NCBI GenBank assembly: GCA_013350335.1
Contig: CM023539.1
Coordinates: forward strand, 36,008,631-36,072,630
Reading direction: 5' to 3'
Length of the DNA stretch: 64,000 nt
DNA from: Chimonanthus salicifolius
Lineage: Eukaryota > Streptophyta > Magnoliopsida > Laurales > Calycanthaceae
How positions within the stretch are numbered: the stretch's first letter is position 1; each line of letters begins with the position of its first letter. The notes below the pieces were generated by a model. That model was given only the letters and a program-made list of their open reading frames with translations, did not search any database and was not told the DNA's origin. Shown piece by piece: positions 11,307-24,018 of this stretch. The translations under genes and the position numbers were made by a program.

Positions 11307-13399
11307 TTTTAAAATGCTTTGACATTCATAGATTTACCAATTTTTACTTTATTAATTGCAAATTTTTTATTAAATTTAAAAAGCAAATATTGTGACTTGA
11401 ATTTAGAGCATGATACTACCAAATTTTACCCAAGTAACTCATCATTTTCTTTCCCCAAATATTAGAGTCGTGCATGAGGAAGAAACAGATCATTTGAGGG
11501 AATCTGAAAAGCAGTTCAAAGGTTGAGGAATGGAGCATCAAAGCTCAATACAAGTGTTTTGTCGTTGCATGTAATTAGATCTAAAGAGAGAAGAAAAAAG
11601 AACAAATGAAGGGACCTAGCTTAAAAAAAAAAAAAAGAGACCCACAAGAAGTAAGAGTCATGTCTTTGCCACCTAGCTTAGGAGTAAGGACATTATTGAA
11701 TGAGATTATGAGAAGAAACCAAAGAAAGAGTTAGAAATGGAGCTTTCAAAGCTGAAAGACGTAGCTATCCTCAATTCCTCATGAATTGTACATTAATAAT
11801 TTGTGTGAATGAGAAGAGAGAAGGCAACAAAGGTCTCTCTCTTTTCCTTTTTTGTGGCCTTTTTCACCTGTTCCTCCTCTTCCTCTACTCAATGGAATTG
11901 AGTGTTTCGATTGCTTCCCTACTATGTGACTTGGGCTTCCAATTATTTTCCATTTGATTATAGGTATCAAACAAACAAGAGTTGTGTCATGGCCTATATA
12001 AGATTGGTCACTTCCAATTATTATGTTGGCTTATTATTATTTTAAGCAACAGACCCAAGTCATGAGATTTTTTTCTTGTTATGTTTCCCTCAATGTCCTT
12101 AAATTTCTGATGAATTTGTCTGTCTGACCCCAACTTGATGATGTGATGTTTGAGTGGAGGGTGGAAATAATATATAATTCCAATTTTTTAAGGAAAATTT
12201 GTGGTCATTTTTTAAGAAAAACATTATTATGAGATAATTATTGTTGGAAGTGAAACCTCTCGTAAAAGTTTCAACAATAGTTATCATATTAAAAGGTAAC
12301 TCAAAGGAGTTAGATTGATAGAGAGGAACCCATCTTATGAATTTCCTTTCTATCCAAAAAGTCACTCTATGTAATGTTACTGGATGTGTATGGATAAAGA
12401 GATTTGTATATGTTTTGAAGATTAGTTGAACGCTCTAAGAAGATATTATTGTATTTTCGTAATTGCATTCGAAATTAAGTGTCATAAATGTCAACAGCCA
12501 TTTTAAAACATTGCTACACTTTCATGGAAAAAATGGAGCGAGATAATCCTCACGTTAGTGGAAGAAATATAACGCATCATTTTACTCATGGGCTACCATT
12601 ATACAGGAAGAAATCTGAAATATGAATTTTGTAGTATTTTAATTTTTTTATTCATTTTACTCATGAGCTACCATAATACACAAAGTTTGTGGATACTAAG
12701 AGATTAGTCTCGCCCTAATACAAGAATACCTCAATATAATTAATGGAAAGAAAAACTAAATTTTCTCTGCTCTTCAAGAGGCCTTAGGTAAAAATGGTAC
12801 AGAATTTGATTTTCACTGTATTTATAGAATTATAATATATTTTCTAATTAATTACTTATTTAGTGACTGATTGACATGATGATTGATGAGAACCCTTTTT
12901 TATGACCAAGTCAGCTCTCATAAAGTACTCAACTAATCTTCCATGTGTATGCACATCACTCTACCTATACACACTGGATAATTCTACATGAAATAATCTT
13001 CTGAGATAAAATGAAAATCGAATGATATATATGTTGTTTGTATGTTGAGTACCCGTTTAAAGTTTGCAGTTGAAAGAGCAGGTCGCTTTCTAAATGACTA
13101 ATGCATTATTTGCTCATTTTTGTTTTTATATAGAAGTTGTACACACGAGGGTCTAATCATAGACGAACAAAAGGCCCAAAAGGATTTGTCATTACCATAG
13201 CTCTAACTAACATTGTGTCAAATTGACCTGCTTTTCATTTGATTTTTGATGGCTTAGATTTTGAGGTGTGCTAAATCATTTATTCAATCAATTGGTTTCG
13301 CAAATATATTCTTTATTCAAGTGTCGATTGAGACAGAAACATTGAGTTATTAATAGATTGATAAAAGTCAGTTGGTATTTTAATTATATATCACTGTAT
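11307..13399. other. Intergenic DNA with one SINE relic
   Basis: No credible gene. At about 12,893-13,022 the words actaatcttcc, ctacctatacacactggata and ttctgagataaaatgaaaat match the family-B SINE on the minus strand, lacking its A-box end. Confidence 0.4.
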
Positions 13400-13408
13400 T
13401 TTAATTAT

Positions 13409-14844
13409 GGGTGGCCATATAGACACCGCAGAATCCTGTCACTAGACACCGATTTTGTGATTTTCAGTGAAAATTACCATGCTGCCCTTCCGTGCATAAT
13501 CGATCGATCGAATGTGCAGTGCACTTTTCACATCGATCTATCGATTACACGAACGGAAAAAAACGATCAGAACAATGTGAAATGATTATGTCGATCAATT
13601 CATAGCATGCTATCAATCGATCGACAGAATACAGTAATTAAATTAAAAAAAAATTTAAAATTTTAAAGTTGTTTTTCACCACTGCATATTTTCAAAATTT
13701 CTCAAATTGAATATCCGGACTAATTACAATAACCTGAACAAAATACTTTAAGACTTCAAGGTCTTTTGACACTCCCAAATATTTAAAACAGAGTGTTTTA
13801 CAAATAAGGGTATCCCTAGGGTGTGCTGAAAACACATTTAAAAGTGTCAAAAGACCTTAAAGTGTTAAAGTATTTTTATCAAGTTATCGTAATTAGTCCG
13901 AATATTTAATTTGAGAAATTTTGAAAATACACAGTGCTTAAAAAATAATGTTAAAGTTTTATCTTTCCTTTAAAACTTTAACATTATTTTTTAAGCACTG
14001 TGTATTTTCAAAATTTCTCAAATTAAATATCTGGACTAATTACGATAACTTGATAAAAATACTTTAAGACTTCAAGGTCTTTTGACACTCCCAAATGTTT
14101 AAAAAAGAGTGTTTTACAAATAAGCGTATCCCTAGGGTATGCCGAAAACACATTTAGGAGTGTCAAAAGACCTTTAAGTCTTAAAGTATTTTTATCAGGT
14201 TATCGTAATTAGTCCGGATATTCAATTTGAGAAATTTTGAAAATACACAGTGCTTAAAAAATAATGTTAAAGTTTTAAAGGAAAGATAAAACTTTAACGT
14301 TATTTTTTAACCACTGTGTATTTTCAAAATTTCTCAAATTGAATATCCGGACTAATTACGATAACCTAATAAAAATACTTTAACACTTCAAGGTCTTTTG
14401 ACACTTCTAAATGTGTTTTCGGCACACCCTAGGGATACCATTATTTGTAAAACACTCTGTTTTAAATATTTGGGAGTGTCAAAAGACCTTGAAGTCTTAA
14501 AGTATTTTGTTCAGGCTATCGTAATTAGTCCGGATATTCAATTTGAGAAATTTTGAAAATATACAATGGTTAAAAAACAACTTTAAAATTTTAAATTTTT
14601 TTTTTATTTAATTACTGTATTCTGTCGATCGATTGATAGCATGCTATGAATCAATCGATCGACAGAATCATTTCACATTTTTCTGATCGTTTTCTTCCGT
14701 TCGTGTAATCGATCGATCGACGCGAAAAGTGCACTGCACACTCAATCGATCGATTCTGCACGGAAGGGCAGCATGGTAATTTCCACTAAAAATTACAAAA
14801 TCGGTGTCTGGTGACAGGATTCTGCGGTGTCTATACGGCCACCC
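13409..14844. mobile_element. Mutator-like fold-back element FB1 with three hairpin modules
   Basis: The whole 1436-bp element is close to one long palindrome. Its ends are GGGTGGCCATATAGACACC and, inverted, GGGTGGCCGTATAGACACC. The flanks tttaattat (13,400-13,408) and tttaattaa (14,845-14,853) fit a 9-bp TSD with one mismatch. The outer arms (13,409-13,679 and 14,569-14,844) carry repeated atcgatcgatcga palindromes. Between them are three modules of exactly 257 bp at 13,680, 13,996 and 14,312, each itself a hairpin with arms of about 95 bp. The third module's loop is inverted relative to the first two. The two 59-bp spacers are reverse complements of each other. There is no coding capacity. 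Confidence 0.85.
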
Positions 14845-14853
14845 TTTAATTAA

Positions 14854-16137
14854 TAGTCAAATAAATGCTGTGACATTGATAGTGCCAGTATGATGCTGCA
14901 ACTCCTGCAAGTGCATTGAATTATTTGATAGATAATGTCTAAAATGAATTAATTTTGATTTAGTGATAACTAATTGAACCAAAAGTATATAATATGACAA
15001 TTACCCCATAGGCTCATATCGTTATCACGTGTCAATAATCATATCATGCGTATGTCAACATTGGTTTTTGTTTTTAGATGTGAAATTACCATTTTGCCCT
15101 TTCACTTTAGATCTCCCAAAGGAACATCCAGTTAATTTTTCGTTTGTTCGAAGAGTCTTCCATATGTGGGTTGTGGAGAGTGATTTTCAAACGATGTTGT
15201 TTCTCAATCGATTTCTACAAATAAGGTATCAAAATTCATCTATTCTGAATTTTATGAACTCCATTACTGATTTTAAATGAAAAGAGTATAGTTTTGAAAT
15301 TCAAAAACCGTACTCAAATAATTAAGAAAAAATTGTCTTCCCTCTTAAAATCATTGAATAAATATTTTTACTTGTATACTCAATTTAACAATTAACATGC
15401 ATTTAATAGACATAAAAGGTCTAAGTTTAAGCATAAAACAACAAATTTGTTAGCATAGATTTTTCATAAATTGGGCCCTAGGTGGGGCTTCTACTTGGGC
15501 GCTCAATACCCTTTTGGTCATTTTGTATATTATCCTTACCTTTGAACAAAAGGTATTATATTTTTTAACATGTAAAAATTTAAAATACATTATAACTAAA
15601 ATTTTAAAATAAAAGTGATTTTAGTTATTTGATACAAATTGTTGAGATATATAACCATCTAACCGTTGATTTCGATGGATCTAGAGGATCCATTTACCCA
15701 CATAATCCCATGCCTAAAAATAATACCTAAACATAATTTGAGTTGAAACTACCATAGATGCACCAGAAACGAAGGTCATTTTTTCAGGACTTTTCTCATT
15801 CTTTATTTTAATTGAATAATTAAATTTGTCTAGTTAATTTTAAATTATAAGCCAAATATACAATAAGAATTCATTAATAATTATTATTTTATTTAGCTCG
15901 TGTTTTAAACAAGAGAAATTTTGGACTATTTAAATTTTAAAGCATATTCGTTCACTTTATCAATCCTTTGTCTGAGCTGACTCATTGAGTGGCATCTGAA
16001 CCGGTTACACACCTTATTATTAGGTAGAGTCAATTTAGATAGAGCCGAATTTTGAACTGTCTAGACCAAGTTCTTCATTAACTCATTAGATCGACTCAAC
16101 TTGATCACATATCTGGTCATGGAGTAGGGTCAAACTA
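14854..16137. other. AT-rich intergenic DNA
   Basis: Open frames here (for example 15,029-15,280) have no recognisable protein content. No repeat ends were identified. Confidence 0.4.
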
Positions 16138-16145
16138 GGTGGAAT

Positions 16146-16728
16146 TAGGGCTATTCCTCAGCCCGAACCTAGCCTGAAACCTACTCGAACCCATCGTAAA
16201 GATTTTGAACATATATGCCAGCTCGTTGGCCTTGAGCCTATTTATAGGAATAGTCGGGCTCATGTTTTTTGAATGAAGCACATGAAAGCTAATCAGGCTT
16301 TTCAACCAGTTTAGCCATTATATGTGTATGTGTCTACTTAGATTGTTTTCTAATTTTAAATATGATATTAAAATTATTTAGGAGATAGACGACACACCAT
16401 TTATAATGAAAATAAATATGGTGAGCTACAAGCGTATCAAATTTGACTTTAAAAATCAATGTTTAGTCATACGATCTTAGTAGTCAAAATTAGTAAATCA
16501 CTAGTCATTTGACAAGAACACCTCATCACTTTGACCACTAAGATCAAGTGACTACAAACAAATTTTTAAATTTAAATTTGGTCGACTTGTAGATTATCAT
16601 ATCTAATTTCAGTCTCAACAGCTGGATTTTAATGATCTTTAGCAGTCGGGTTCAAGGTTAGTTTTTCCAAATGGGCAAGAGCTGCCATAGAGGGTAGCCC
16701 AACCTAAACCCGGCCATGAACACCCCCA
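16146..16728. mobile_element. Non-autonomous hAT-type element
   Basis: The left end TAGGGCTATTCCTCAGCC and the right end, inverted, TGGGGGTGTTCATGGCCGG are related imperfect inverted repeats that continue into aacctag/aacctaa words. The 8-bp flanks ggtggaat (16,138-16,145) and ggtagaat (16,729-16,736) differ at one base. There is no coding frame. Confidence 0.6.
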
Positions 16729-16939
16729 GGTAGAATTGGGTCTTAATTTGACTAAGTTGAGTTGCTAGTAAACTTGACATATATGACTTAGTTGGGCCAA
16801 ATAGCTACAATTAAATTACCTTTTTGAATAGATTGAGTCTTTATGTAAAATAGTTAATTGTTATTTATAGATATTTGAGACTTGTGTAAGTGAAAGATAA
16901 TAATGTTGAGTGATGATTATGAAGTTTGAATGATGCATG

Positions 16940-17068
16940 CAGAGGTGCAAAATTTGGTATCAGATATTTTTCTTTTTTCTCTTTTTTTTTTAAAAAAAGA
17001 CGGCCGATATCAGAAGATATTGTGATATCGTTGTATCGGCCGAATATCGGCCGATATTTGCACCCCTG
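16940..17068. mobile_element. Miniature hAT-type MITE, 129 bp, ATATCGGCCGATAT type
   Basis: Ends CAGAGGTGCAAA and, inverted, CAGGGGTGCAAA, with exact 8-bp direct repeats gatgcatg at 16,932-16,939 and 17,069-17,076. CAGGGGTG termini with an 8-bp TSD are diagnostic of hAT. The right half carries atcggccgaatatcggccg. Open frames across it on both strands are by-products. Confidence 0.85.
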
Positions 17069-17076
17069 GATGCATG

Positions 17077-19020
17077 ACATAAATTATATTTACTTCAATA
17101 ATCTTGTAGAGGCTTCAAATTTTTTTATGAATGATGGCTCCATTTGGGTATTCTATTAATTGTATATTTTAGTAATTTTATAATTTTATAGATAACTCTA
17201 TGTGGGTTTGATAAAAAAAAGTATTATATAAAATTTACCTAGTTAACTTGACCGCAATGAAACATGAAATTTGAGTGCCCTTCCAAGCATAGAAAGCAAG
17301 ATTGAATCATTCTCCTTGCTTACTTCTCACTGAAGTAGCATGGTCATGGCTAACAATATTAGAAAGAGGTCGCTAACTCCTTCATGTGTTGGTTATCGAG
17401 TTTGATTTGAATTTATTTTACTATAAGCAAGATAAATTCAATTTATCAATAATGCGAGTTAACAACTGCAAGTGCTCTAACTAACCCCGTTTCCTCAATT
17501 TTGATCACATGATTGAGGACAAAAGTAGAAAAGTATGAGTTCGCGATCTCAATACTCATAAATCACCGTATTGACCCAATCTAATAATTTATTTATTGCC
17601 GATAAAGAACTTCAAGACCCTCATTTCTTCTCAAGTATAGAGTGTTGGGTAAAATTCTATATGCACGTAATTACTTACAAGGCACGGTTATCGAATGACT
17701 ACGGTACTTGAATTTTAGATTTCTGATTTATGAGTCAAAGTGTGTGCCACTTGAGATATCTCTAAAAGGTCCAATCTAATAACTTTTCGAACCATTAGTT
17801 TTGAAAAAATCATATTTAAAAAGTTCAACTAGTTGGCCTACTCAGTCTCATAACTCTAAATAAAAGATGTTTGTCAAGCTGAGTTTTTTATTTTTTATTT
17901 ATTAAAATTTTAACTAATATTTCACTCATTTTAATTAAATAGAGTTCCGTTCTTTTAGCTTTTCAAGTAGCTTGAGAAAAATAATTTTTTTCAGTTTAAA
18001 TCTTGTTTCATATCTATTTTTTGTACTTTTGAAAATCTGATATTGCAACAATATTTATTTGTATATAGTATTTTAAGATAAAAAAATTTTAAATTCTATT
18101 TTCCAAACATTCAACGACACAAATAGCCACTGTACTGAAATTCCTTTCCAAACACGAAATAGCAGAAAGAGAGTGGTCAGCAGTGGCTGGCATCCTCCCA
18201 TTTTTGTTTGTTTCCGGGGAAAGTCATTTCCCAGAAACATTTTATAGGTGTGAAACGTTTGCAAGGTTATACAGCCTGTTATTTGTGATGGCAAGTGTTG
18301 GAAACTTGAAATGGTATGATTATGCTTAAAATGGGGGTTTCTCCAGTGAAAATGAAAGCACCTTATGGAGAAACTCACACAAAGCGAACCCAAGTACAAG
18401 TGAACAAGTTATTGTACTGGGCTATGATATTTTTTGTGGTGGGTCCCTGTTGAGATGGATTCCACCACCAATTGGGACTCAGTGCAACATAATCAACATA
18501 CCCTTTCTGAAAAAGTTCTAATAAAAATTATTCAAAAATCAAAACTAAATAAAAATGATATTAAGAGGATTAAATGTGAGTAAATTTATAAAAATATTTA
18601 GAGGAAAAATATGTTAGTAGAATCTGTGCATATAACATATAAATTTAAATCTTTCAAAAATCTTTTCTCTCTTTAAAAGTTACGTGCAGCATTAAATAGA
18701 TCTCCTTAATTTTCATTTATTGTTGGATTAAATAATAAATTCATTATTTTACAAAGTTTTAAATATAAATGTCCAATATTATGACATAGAATAGAACATA
18801 CAGATCAAAAGTGACTCCAAAGTTCAAATCTAACTTTACTTTTTATGATATTTAAGTCCATTCATTCCTTTCTGTCATTTGATAGCTAAAGGCAACTAAT
18901 TAATTATAGAGTAAAAGTTTTAAATTCTCAAATAATTGAATTCTTTAAAGTTAATGTGTATATGAATTTAGTGTGAAATTCTTAATTATACAGTGTTAAA
19001 ATATGAAATAACTCTATTTA
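17077..19020. other. Intergenic DNA, no gene recognised
   Basis: The longest frame, a 108-codon minus-strand ORF at 18,073-18,399, has no recognisable domain, no signal and no codon pattern that would support it. The rest is AT-rich. Confidence 0.4.
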
Positions 19021-19023
19021 TTT

Positions 19024-19168
19024 ATATGGGTATAATTCAACTGCTAATCTCCTTTCTTAAGAAGTGAGAAGTGTCAGGTTCGGACTCCCATAGTCTCACC
19101 TGGTGGATTCTAGAGACAGTACGTACCACCATGAAGATTTTACGTTGAATTTCTCACTGTTTTAAAAA
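19024..19168 (+). mobile_element. tRNA-derived SINE, family A, diverged
   Basis: A-box-like gggtataattcaactgc, B-box-like GGTTCGGACTCCC, then the family body (catgaagattttacgttg, tttctcactg) and a short A run. Confidence 0.65.
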
Positions 19169-20069
19169 AAGAACTTTAAAAATATATTGTTTTTGTAATG
19201 TTAAATTATAATAATAATATTTATAGCTTAGTCAAATTAAATTTTAAAATATTAACATTTTTAACCATTTAGATTATAATAAATAAAAAAATTAGTCTAA
19301 TATATTTTATCTTAAAAACTTCAATATTCTCATTATTTTCCTCTTCTAAACACAATATATCCCTCTATTTTCAACATAATAATAGAAAATAGATGCAAAA
19401 GCATCCTTTTGGAACCTTTGGGCCCACTACATTCCACCTTATCCAATCCGGTGATCATTACTTCCATAGTTCTATCATGAAGCTAAGTGGACACGTGGGT
19501 GGATATGATGCTGCCACGTTTGTCTGCCTTAATTATTGGCACAAACAAAGTTATGATAAGAAGAGAAACAGGTGGGAACACGCGTCCATTTGATGGATCG
19601 TTTATTTTTACTGCAAAGCATCGGATTTCAAAAGGTGCTGTACTACTTCTACTGCTCGTGCCAATAATGCAAACATAAAGAAAAAAAATAAAAAAATCAG
19701 CTCAGGTTCATTGACTCTGTCCGTCCATCAGGTGGGCCCCACCTCACGAGGCCAGTCTTAAAAAAGTGAAATGTACTTGCTGCTGGGGCTGCTAATGAAG
19801 TGTAGCCATCAGCTTTAAAAATCTTAAATTTTACTAATTATATAATATTTAACATCTAAAAGTAGAAAAATATCTTACCCAAGACATCTCATATCTCCAT
19901 GTGAATGGAATAGTGGGTGTAGAGAATTGATAGAGACGTTAATAATTTTTATAATAAAAGATGAACAACTTATCTTTTTGCTTAATTGTTATTATTTAAT
20001 TGTAAATTGAAAGTGATTTTAGCTATGATTAGCATTGTAATTGAGAGTAATTTCAGCTTATTTTTATCT

Positions 20070-20381
20070 GATTGGTCTGATAGGTGGAGTGATTCAATTC
20101 AAGTCTTTAGATTTCTCCTTGAGAATCACTTGAGACTCTCATCTACACTCCAACAATCTCTCTCTCTCGAATGAGGCTCTTCGGTGGATAGAATGTCGCC
20201 AACTATCCCATTAGTTAGGGGATTCTCTAAGTGCACCTGCATTGGCTTAAAAACCTAACTCTGATATCACTTGTTAGGAACAGGCTTCCAGCCTAAAAGA
20301 CTAGCCTTATAGGTGGAGTGGTCCAGTTCCATATAAATTCTTAGATTTTCTTCCTCACGGACTCAAGTTCACACTCCAACA
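20070..20381 (-). mobile_element. TRIM element, degenerate (relative of the copy at 63,310)
   Basis: Two LTR-like direct repeats, a truncated left one (20,070-20,155) and a right one (20,272-20,381), share aggtggagtg, cttagattt and ctccaaca with each other and with the 63,310 TRIM. The internal segment ends in aactctgatatcact, on the minus strand similar to the tRNA-iMet primer-binding motif TGGTATCAGAG. No coding sequence. Confidence 0.65.
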
Positions 20382-20403
20382 CTTTCCACATGTTCCATCC
20401 ATG

Positions 20404-20660
20404 AGTGGTGCTCGAAATTATATGTTATTTGTTGATGATTACTTTAAATTTTCTTGAGTTTATCTGTTGTACTATAAATATGATTTCTTCAACATTTATG
20501 TTGAATTTTTCACTGGTAAAACTCAGTTTGCTAAAACCATTAAAGTTTTTTGGTCTGATGATGGTGGTGAATTTGTATAAAATGTTTTCAAGCAATATTT
20601 GACATCTCAAGAAACTTTGGCTCAACTATGATGTCCAGAAACTCCTTGGTTGAAATAGTT
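20404..20660 (+). pseudogene. Ty1/copia integrase fragment, broken
   Basis: In one frame the sequence reads NYMLFVDDYFKFS, stop, VYLLYYKYDFF, then KTIKVFWSDDGGEF, stop, and CPETPWLK. These match the order of the copia integrase catalytic core: the Asp of FxDDYS-FxW, the second Asp of the F-x-S-D region and the Glu that follows it. At least three in-frame stops replace conserved aromatic or Gln positions. This is a short relic with no gag, RT or LTR attached. The downstream stretch to about 20,700 shows no more homology. Confidence 0.75.
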
Positions 20661-23243
20661 AGAACCTTACTAAGTTTCCAAAATATAATTTGTATTTGTT
20701 AGATGCAAACATAGGTTTGCCCATTATGGGTGCATTTAAAAGATAATTATAAGATGATGTGAAATTATAAAAAAAAAAAAAGTTCAATTGAATTTGAAAA
20801 GTAATTATTTTCAAAACTTCAAAGATGAACGGTCAAAATAAGATTACTTCTAAATAGATTTTTAATATAAAGGTGAGATAGACTCGAAATGCGTTCAAAT
20901 TGAATAGATGAATGTGAGAAAAATATAATAATTTCATAATTTCGATGGAGCATGTCTTATTCCCACCCGACTCGCCGATGAAAATAGCTATCTCTCATCT
21001 ACTCCCATATTCAGCCGTAAAGAAGGGGCCTCATCCGATTCAAGATGAGAGTTCAAGAGGGAAATCATGCATGGTAAAAAGTAATTCTACATTAAATCTC
21101 AACCGATATGTGTCTTATCGGCTTAGATATCTCAGATTTTTTAGCACGAGATATTTATCGTATTGGCCGTATCATAGGAATCTCAGCCGATATTCGATTC
21201 TATCGGGTTTTTTTTTTAAAAAAAAAAATGAAATATCAACAGTGGGCCCAAGCTGATATTTTCGATTTCAATTTTTTTTTCTTTAAGAATTGAGCCTCCT
21301 ATCAATTTTTTTTTTAAATTAGAAAAATAAAATAAAAAATATCTGATATTTTCCAAAAAAAAAGATATTGGCCGAGATATCGGAAATATGAGATTTGTAA
21401 CCCTTGCTTCTAACCATTGGGTTTCATAGGTTTCTTTTTCAACTAAACTAGTGCTTAGAGCTTAGACTTTTTCTAATATGTTGACAAACTTGAACATCTC
21501 ATATATCTTACAAGATGTGGTTTTCTGATTTGATTCTTTACTAAAAATCTTGGCAAACGTGATTCAAGATCATCTCCTTACTTGGATGAGATAAAGACGG
21601 AAAAGAATTAATTAATTTTTATATAAAATATTCTCGTGTAAAATATGGAGAAGTTCTATTTTCAAATTCCATAAACAATTCTTTATTTTTAATCTTTAAT
21701 ATCGAAACATACCCTCTAAAACCTATTATAATAATCAAAGTATTTATTATACTTTTGTTTACTTAGCATTAATCAAATACTTCTAAACACATGATAGTAT
21801 ACAAATACAAATTATATTACGTGGAACTAAAACAATATTCAATCATCTTAGCTTGATTATTTGTTTCCTCTTTTTTTTTTTAATGTTATTTGAATTTTTT
21901 TTTTGAGAGATCTAGAGAGAAGCCCACCCAGGCCCATTTGATGTTTTTGCACGCATATATGTAATTATTCATAATATATAATATATAAAAGAAATCTTTT
22001 AATCAATAAAATGAGGTCTCAAAGACATCTTTATGGTGCCATGGCCCACGAGGTGAATTACTTGCAATAGTCTATGATGAGATATGAGCATTATGAAAAA
22101 ATAATTTAGGAATGTTTAAAAAATTTATTTTAAAGGCTACTTAAATTTAATAGTTTGTAAAATTAAATTAAATTCAGTAGTAAAAATTACTTAGAATGAG
22201 ATCATATCATGTCCCAAGTTATTAGGAGATAATGAGTATAAATAAAATTTTGGTTAAATATAAGTCAAAAGAAAAAAATCTTAGCATATGTGACATTTAG
22301 GGTTTTTATAGTTTCTTCACTACAACTCAAAAATTTTGTGGAATGGCACGAGTTTGAATTTCCGTGACGTAACTTGGTTGTTATTCTCTAGGGGTATAGG
22401 ATGTCACCCAAAAGAGAGATGTACTCGATGCAGGGCCAATCCTGACTTTAGGCCAACTAAATCGTCATCTAGTGCCCCTCAATATGACCAATGAGTTGTA
22501 GGGCCTCCCTCCACTTGCACTACTCTCAGAGCCTAGCGTCCCACAAATGTACTGTTTCTAAGGCCTCTGAGATTTGAGGACTGGTACTGACCTTCCCTCT
22601 CCTATCATAAAAAAAAAAAAAAAAAATCTATTTATTTGAACCATGTTTGAACTGAGCTGAGTTTAAAAAGAGTGTGGGACTCAGAGAGGTTTGACTTTGA
22701 GTTGGTGTAGTTGTTCCACCGGTGCCAACTACCATTCATTAAAAAATCAATACGTGAACCGCGTGCAGTGCAGTTTCTTACCGAGTACAGTACATAATTA
22801 TATACAAATTATTATTAGTAACTCTTGGACTCGGAAATCGGAATCCAAGGCTTGCACACATTCTCAAGAGTCAAGTCTCGATTTAAACATGTGAAGTTCA
22901 GTTCTATTCCGTCCAAACGACGCGTTTTTCATGCCGAGTTGCTGCCTCGGCATTTGCATTTTGAAGAATGAAGGGTCGTCCATATTATTAAATTTTGCAA
23001 TTTACTTTTTATAATCTTAAATAATACTCTTTTCGTCATATTTTAAGTATCTCATTTAAAATATTTATATTTTTTAAACAACTCTCTCTATAAGATTAAC
23101 ATTTCATATGATCTCATCCATTTTCAATACATTTTATACTAAATGAGACAATTATTTTAGGACAATTATAAAATCCATATAGAACGCTTTTAATTTGAGG
23201 CACTGAGAGTAATAATAATAAATTCAACTTATTCATAATAGAA
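20661..23243. other. Intergenic repeats, no gene
   Basis: 21,090-21,400 contains ccgatatgtgtcttatcggc and gatattggccgagatatcgg, a diverged relative of the ATATCGGCCGATAT element without clear ends. 22,330-22,620 is a GC-richer patch ending in a long A run at about 22,608-22,625, possibly a retroposed fragment. The remainder is AT-rich. Confidence 0.4.
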
Positions 23244-23251
23244 TAGATTTA

Positions 23252-23567
23252 CAGTGTCCATCCTAGCACAAGAACATTCTTTTAGGATATACTGATTTTC
23301 CAAACTTCACACTTTGCCCTCTATCTGTCTGTAAGAAAATTTTTAAAAATCATACATTTAGAAATTGGTGTTCCGACCAAATCATTTTCCTCGAATTCCC
23401 ATTTTTCAATGATTCAGTAGGTGCACCGATTTTCTAGAAAGTGAACAAATTTCTGAATGCTTAATTTTTTTTTAATTTTTTTTCGTATGGACGGATGAAA
23501 GTAAAATGAGAAGTTCACTAAAACTCGTGTTTGCTAAAAGAGTTTTCCTGTGTTAAGATGGCCACCC
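23252..23567. mobile_element. Mutator-like MITE related to FB1 by its ends
   Basis: Inverted ends cagtgtccatcctagcacaa and gggtggccatcttaacacag (the latter on the minus strand) flank 316 bp. The 8-bp repeats tagattta at 23,244-23,251 and 23,568-23,575 are identical. The terminus gggtggccat is the same as that of the fold-back element at 13,409. No coding sequence. Confidence 0.65.
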
Positions 23568-23732
23568 TAGATTTAATTTAAATCAATATTTATAAGAACA
23601 AATTCAGTACATGTTGACTCCTTAGGTGATAAAAGGGCCAGGGCTATGCTCTATAGTTGAGTCAAGATCAAACTCACATGATGGATGATTCAAATTAAGA
23701 ATTAAGTATTGGTGGATAAGTATCTATATATT

Positions 23733-23895
23733 TTTCTTTTGGATTTATGTCTGAGAAACTCAGACGCAGTTCTACTAAAATCTCCAGGGGTGAACCCACT
23801 ACCCTTAACGTACACCAAAGTTAGGTCATGGGACCTCGAACCTATAACCTCATGTTTCATAAGACGGAAGGTAAACAATTGAATTACACCCATGT
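23733..23895 (-). mobile_element. tRNA-derived SINE, family A
   Basis: On the minus strand: ATGGGTGTAATTCAATTG (A-box region), AGGTTCGAGGTCCC (B-box), then aaatttatgtctgag-type 3' sequence and a T-rich/poly(A) end. Flanks tatctatata (23,721) and tatctatatt (23,896) fit a TSD. Confidence 0.75.
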
Positions 23896-23973
23896 TATCT
23901 ATATTTTAGTTGTTGATATGGTGCATATTGAATTATCATAATGGGAGTCGTATACTAAATGGTATATCGGCTG

Positions 23974-23974
<1 letters not shown>

Positions 23975-24016
<42 letters not shown>
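23975..24016. repeat. (AT)n microsatellite
   Basis: About 40 bp of uninterrupted AT dinucleotide. Confidence 0.95.

Positions 24017-24018
<2 letters not shown>

Noticed and set aside
18073..18399. 108-codon minus-strand frame
   Set aside because: No domain, no splice or promoter support; chance frames of this size are expected in the window.
22932..22953. Small perfect hairpin atgccgag...ctcggcat
   Set aside because: Eight-bp stem without context; expected by chance.
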